Of a DNA stretch of 8,403 bases, positions 5,989 to 8,403 are shown piece after piece (position 1 is the first letter of the stretch; the number at the start of each line of letters is the position of its first letter). Origin of the DNA: Candidatus Helarchaeota archaeon (lineage in GTDB: Archaea; Asgardarchaeota; Lokiarchaeia; Helarchaeales; JABXJV01). The notes under the pieces are model-generated. The model did no database searches. It saw only the letters and a program-made list of their open reading frames with translations, and was not told the DNA's origin. The position numbers and the translations under genes were made by a program. The DNA is taken from positions 1-8,403 of the forward strand of contig JABXJV010000258.1 of NCBI GenBank assembly GCA_013375355.1, given 5' to 3'.

Positions 5989-7212
5989 ATGAGAGACGTA
6001 GCAATTATTGGAGTAGGACATACTAAATTTGGAAGACTTAAAGACAAAAATTTCATGGATTTGCTAATAGAATCCTCTATTCAAGCCATTGATGAATCAA
6101 ACACTTCTGAAAATGATTATGATGCGGTCTATGTTGCTAGTATGTGTCCTGGAGAATTCTGTCAAATGACAGGTGTTGCAAGTGCTTTGGTTGATCGGAT
6201 TAATCTTATTCCCGCAGCTGCAGATCATATAAAAAATGGACCGGCTAGCGGTGGTTCTGCAATAAAAAATGCATTTTATGCTATTGCTTCTGGATTATGT
6301 GATTTAATACTTGTTACTGGAGGCGAAAAAATGACCCACATTACGATTCCTGGATTCGTGACCTCAGCTGTAGCAACAATAACCCACCATTCAGCTGAAC
6401 GTATCCATGGAGTATCCCTACCTTCATTTGCGGGGCTTCTAACTCGAGCATATTTAGATAAATATAATGCAAAAATCGAGTGGTTGGACAGTATAGCAAT
6501 AAAAAATCATAAGAATGGTGCATTAAATCCTTACGCACATTTTCAAAGAGATATAGAAGGTTTTATGAAAAGGGCAATTGAAAAGGGGAGAGGTAATTGG
6601 AATAATGTGAATGAATACTTAAGAGACTTAAAATCAAATCCTATTATCGCAGATCCTCTTCAGTTATTTCATATTTGTCCTATTTCTGATGGAGCTGCAT
6701 CTGTAGTTTTATGTCCTGCGGATCAAGCAAAAAATTATTGCGATACTCCGATAAAGATTAGTGGTGTGGGACAAGCTACAGATACACATATAATTTATGA
6801 ACGAGAAGACATGACTGTCTTGGATGCATTACAAATTTGCTCAAAGCAAGCTTACGAAATGGCAAAAAAAGGTCCCATGGATATGGATGTTGCAGAACTT
6901 CATGACGCATTTGCTATATTAGAGGCTGTACAAAGTGAAGATATGGGATTTTTTAAAAAAGGCGAAGGAGCTAAAGCAGCTGCAGAAGGAAAGACTGAAA
7001 TTGGTGGAGAAATTCCAATTAATCCATCGGGTGGGCTAAAGGCAAGAGGTCATCCTTTAGGAGCAACTGGTGTAGCTCAAGTTGTTGAATTAGTATGGCA
7101 ATTAAGAGGAGAAGCTGGTAAACGTCAAGTTGAAGGCGCTAAATCAGGCATTACCTGCAATTTTGGAGGATTTGGAAATAATATTATAAGTATTTTAACG
7201 GAGAGAATGTAA
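5989..7212 (+). CDS. SCP-x/archaeal-type thiolase-fold enzyme lacking the catalytic cysteines
   Basis: A 407-residue thiolase-superfamily protein of usual length. It starts AIIGVGHTKFGR and carries ASGGSAIKNAFYAIASG (86-102), GGEKM (111-115), ELHDAF (303-308) and GGLKARGHPLGATG (348-361), the pattern of the SCP2/SCP-x and archaeal acetoacetyl-CoA thiolase branch. The nucleophilic Cys expected before ASGG (as in ACASGG) is Pro85, and the second Cys of the HDCF motif is Ala307. His305 and His355 remain. C390 in TCNFGG is one residue off the usual CxG position. Ordinary thiolysis or Claisen condensation through a Cys-bound acyl group is therefore doubtful. Cys-less thiolase-fold aldolases such as Ltp2, which pair with a DUF35 partner, offer a precedent. 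The next gene, 2 bases downstream, encodes such a partner, so the two probably form one complex. The substrate is unknown but probably a CoA thioester. Confidence 0.9.
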   Translation: MRDVAIIGVGHTKFGRLKDKNFMDLLIESSIQAIDESNTSENDYDAVYVASMCPGEFCQMTGVASALVDRINLIPAAADHIKNGPASGGSAIKNAFYAIASGLCDLILVTGGEKMTHITIPGFVTSAVATITHHSAERIHGVSLPSFAGLLTRAYLDKYNAKIEWLDSIAIKNHKNGALNPYAHFQRDIEGFMKRAIEKGRGNWNNVNEYLRDLKSNPIIADPLQLFHICPISDGAASVVLCPADQAKNYCDTPIKISGVGQATDTHIIYEREDMTVLDALQICSKQAYEMAKKGPMDMDVAELHDAFAILEAVQSEDMGFFKKGEGAKAAAEGKTEIGGEIPINPSGGLKARGHPLGATGVAQVVELVWQLRGEAGKRQVEGAKSGITCNFGGFGNNIISILTERM

Positions 7213-7214
7213 AA

Positions 7215-7574
7215 ATGGGTGAAATTGAAGAAAAGATTGTTTGGCATAAATGTAAAAAATGCGGTAAACTTCAATATTCTGAACATGTAAGATGTTTAAA
7301 TTGTAAAAATAGGGAGTTTGAAGAAATCGAGGCTCCAAATGAAGCTATTTTACTTACTTATACAATTTTAAAAGCTCCTCCAAAAGAATATCGTAATAAA
7401 GAATCTTATGCATTGGGAATTGTTGAATTCCCAAATGGTATAAGAGCTCTTGGACAAATTATTAGCGAGAAAGGTCTTAAAATTGGAATGAAATTAAAAA
7501 CAGAATATTTAGAAATTTGTTCTGATTTAGACGGAGAAGAAGTTTGTACCTTCGTTTTTGAACCAATAAGTTAA
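7215..7574 (+). CDS. DUF35 zinc-ribbon/OB-fold acyl-CoA-associated protein
   Basis: A 119-residue protein with the two-part layout of the DUF35 family. The N-terminal rubredoxin-like zinc ribbon has C13-x2-C16 and C27-x2-C30, and an OB-fold covers about 40-115, with the recognisable IVEFPNGIRALGQI. DUF35 proteins partner thiolase-superfamily enzymes. In archaeal mevalonate synthesis one bridges acetoacetyl-CoA thiolase and HMG-CoA synthase, and in steroid degradation a DUF35 domain partners the Ltp2 aldolase. Here it lies 2 bases after the thiolase stop, with GGAG at 7200-7203 inside the end of that gene, so the pair is translationally linked and most likely forms one complex. No HMG-CoA synthase gene lies next to it in the window, so this is probably not the mevalonate complex. 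Confidence 0.92.
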   Translation: MGEIEEKIVWHKCKKCGKLQYSEHVRCLNCKNREFEEIEAPNEAILLTYTILKAPPKEYRNKESYALGIVEFPNGIRALGQIISEKGLKIGMKLKTEYLEICSDLDGEEVCTFVFEPIS

Positions 7575-7668
7575 AATCTCATTTAAAAGTACTAATAAAT
7601 TATAGAGTTAAAATTTCTTCAATTATAGAAAAAAATGTTAGGAGATATAAATTACGTTTATACTTAAT

Positions 7669-8403
7669 ATGGAGGATTTTCTTAAGTTTTGGGCAGTATA
7701 TACGTATAATACTTACTATTATCCCCCTGGAACTATGCCATTAAGATCTCAAACAATGTTGTTTTTAATCCTTCTCCTCATTTCATTTCTTCCAGTTGCT
7801 ATTCCATTGGTTTATTATGCTTTTAAATTACAAGGGTTCACCAAACATTCTAAAATGTGGAAACCATGGAAAAAATTCGCTTTAGGTTGGTTATTGCTAG
7901 TAATGGCTATAATTACGGGAATAACCGAATTCAGTCTTATGATAGTGATGGAAGTTCTTAAGCAACGCTATATTACATGGCTTGGTATAGGAATAATTAT
8001 TTCACCACTCATGATTTTTACTTTTATTACTATTTTTTTAACAATACGAGGAATACAACAGTTTTATAGAAGTGCTACAATAAGCGTGTATCCACAAAAA
8101 GAAATAGGAAAATTGCGTTACATTCTCGTAATTCATAGAAAGGTGGGTGCTACGATTTATGATAAAAAATTAGGGGATTGGGAGTTGGATTCAGATTTAA
8201 TTGGGGGATTTTTAGGAGTAATACAAGAGTTTAGTTCTGAGATTAAGAAAGTACGGGAACCAATGCGAAAAATGGAATATAAAAATTTTGAAATAATATT
8301 GGAACAAGGAAAATATGCAATTTTTGCATTATTTATTGATGGTGTTGAGTCCTATTGGCTTAGGGAGAAACTAACTTTATTTTCAAGAGATTTTGAAAAA
8401 GAA
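7669..8403 (+). CDS. Three-helix membrane protein with longin/roadblock-like cytosolic domain, C-terminus missing
   Basis: An open frame from ATG 7669 to the right edge, 245 codons with no stop, so the C-terminus is missing. Three hydrophobic helices are evident at about residues 29-52, 70-95 and 103-126. A soluble region follows from about 146: YILVIHRKVGATIYDKKLG, then IGGFLGVIQEFSSEI (178-192), MEYKNFEIILEQGKYAIFALFIDG (202-225) and a C-terminal helix. This strand/strand/helix/strand order resembles the longin or roadblock-like modules that are abundant in Asgard archaea and act with small GTPases. Function and partner are unknown; a membrane-anchored GTPase-regulatory or trafficking role is speculation. 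The start is uncertain: GGAGG lies inside codons 1-3 (7671-7675), AGGAG at 7640-7644 is too far upstream (24 bases), and Met23 (7735) is an alternative that keeps all three helices. It follows the DUF35 gene by 94 bases without a clear terminator. Confidence 0.7.
   Translation, partial: MEDFLKFWAVYTYNTYYYPPGTMPLRSQTMLFLILLLISFLPVAIPLVYYAFKLQGFTKHSKMWKPWKKFALGWLLLVMAIITGITEFSLMIVMEVLKQRYITWLGIGIIISPLMIFTFITIFLTIRGIQQFYRSATISVYPQKEIGKLRYILVIHRKVGATIYDKKLGDWELDSDLIGGFLGVIQEFSSEIKKVREPMRKMEYKNFEIILEQGKYAIFALFIDGVESYWLREKLTLFSRDFEKE

Noticed and set aside
6341..6538. 65-codon minus-strand ORF
   Set aside because: Antisense inside the thiolase-fold gene, where the plus-strand frame is strongly supported.
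1..8403. CRISPR array, tRNA, rRNA or insertion sequence
   Set aside because: No regularly spaced direct repeats, tRNA cloverleaf motifs, rRNA stretches, transposase motifs or terminal inverted repeats were seen by eye on either strand.

Overview
This AT-rich window (about one third G+C by eye) looks archaeal, most likely an Asgard (Promethearchaeota, Lokiarchaeia-like) genome. The archaeal case rests on an SCP-x-type thiolase directly followed by a DUF35 acyl-CoA-associated protein, oligo-T tracts in place of hairpin terminators, and TATA-like boxes upstream of genes with short leaders. The Asgard case rests mainly on the last gene, a three-helix membrane protein with a cytosolic domain resembling the longin/roadblock-like modules common in Asgard genomes. 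No rRNA, tRNA, IS element or CRISPR array was seen, and the assignment is inference.

Layout. Four genes on the minus strand fill positions 1-5012, and four on the plus strand fill 5108-8403. They diverge from a short intergenic region (about 5013-5107). Reading the minus strand outward from the divergence: a roughly 490-residue alpha-helical repeat protein; 24 bases later a winged-helix/Cys-rich/double [4Fe-4S] ferredoxin-like protein; a complete AMP-forming acyl-CoA synthetase; and the N-terminal part of a second, closely related synthetase cut by the window edge. On the plus strand: a QueG-like double [4Fe-4S] protein with a GTG start; a thiolase-fold enzyme with a strong ribosome binding site; a DUF35 zinc-ribbon/OB-fold protein 2 bases after it; and the membrane protein, truncated by the right edge.

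How the genes may work together. Tandem acyl-CoA synthetases plus a thiolase/DUF35 pair point to acyl-CoA metabolism (activation of fatty or aromatic acids, then C-C bond formation or cleavage). Two unrelated iron-sulphur proteins suggest linked anaerobic electron transfer. The most unusual point is that the thiolase lacks both expected catalytic cysteines (Pro at the nucleophile position, Ala in the HDCF-type motif) but keeps its histidines. It may therefore be a thiolase-fold lyase/aldolase or a non-canonical acyl-CoA enzyme rather than a true thiolase. The QueG-like protein likewise lacks the catalytic Asp region and the C-terminal part of real epoxyqueuosine reductases, so it is probably a redox protein of another pathway. 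A joint pathway for these genes is inferred from proximity only.
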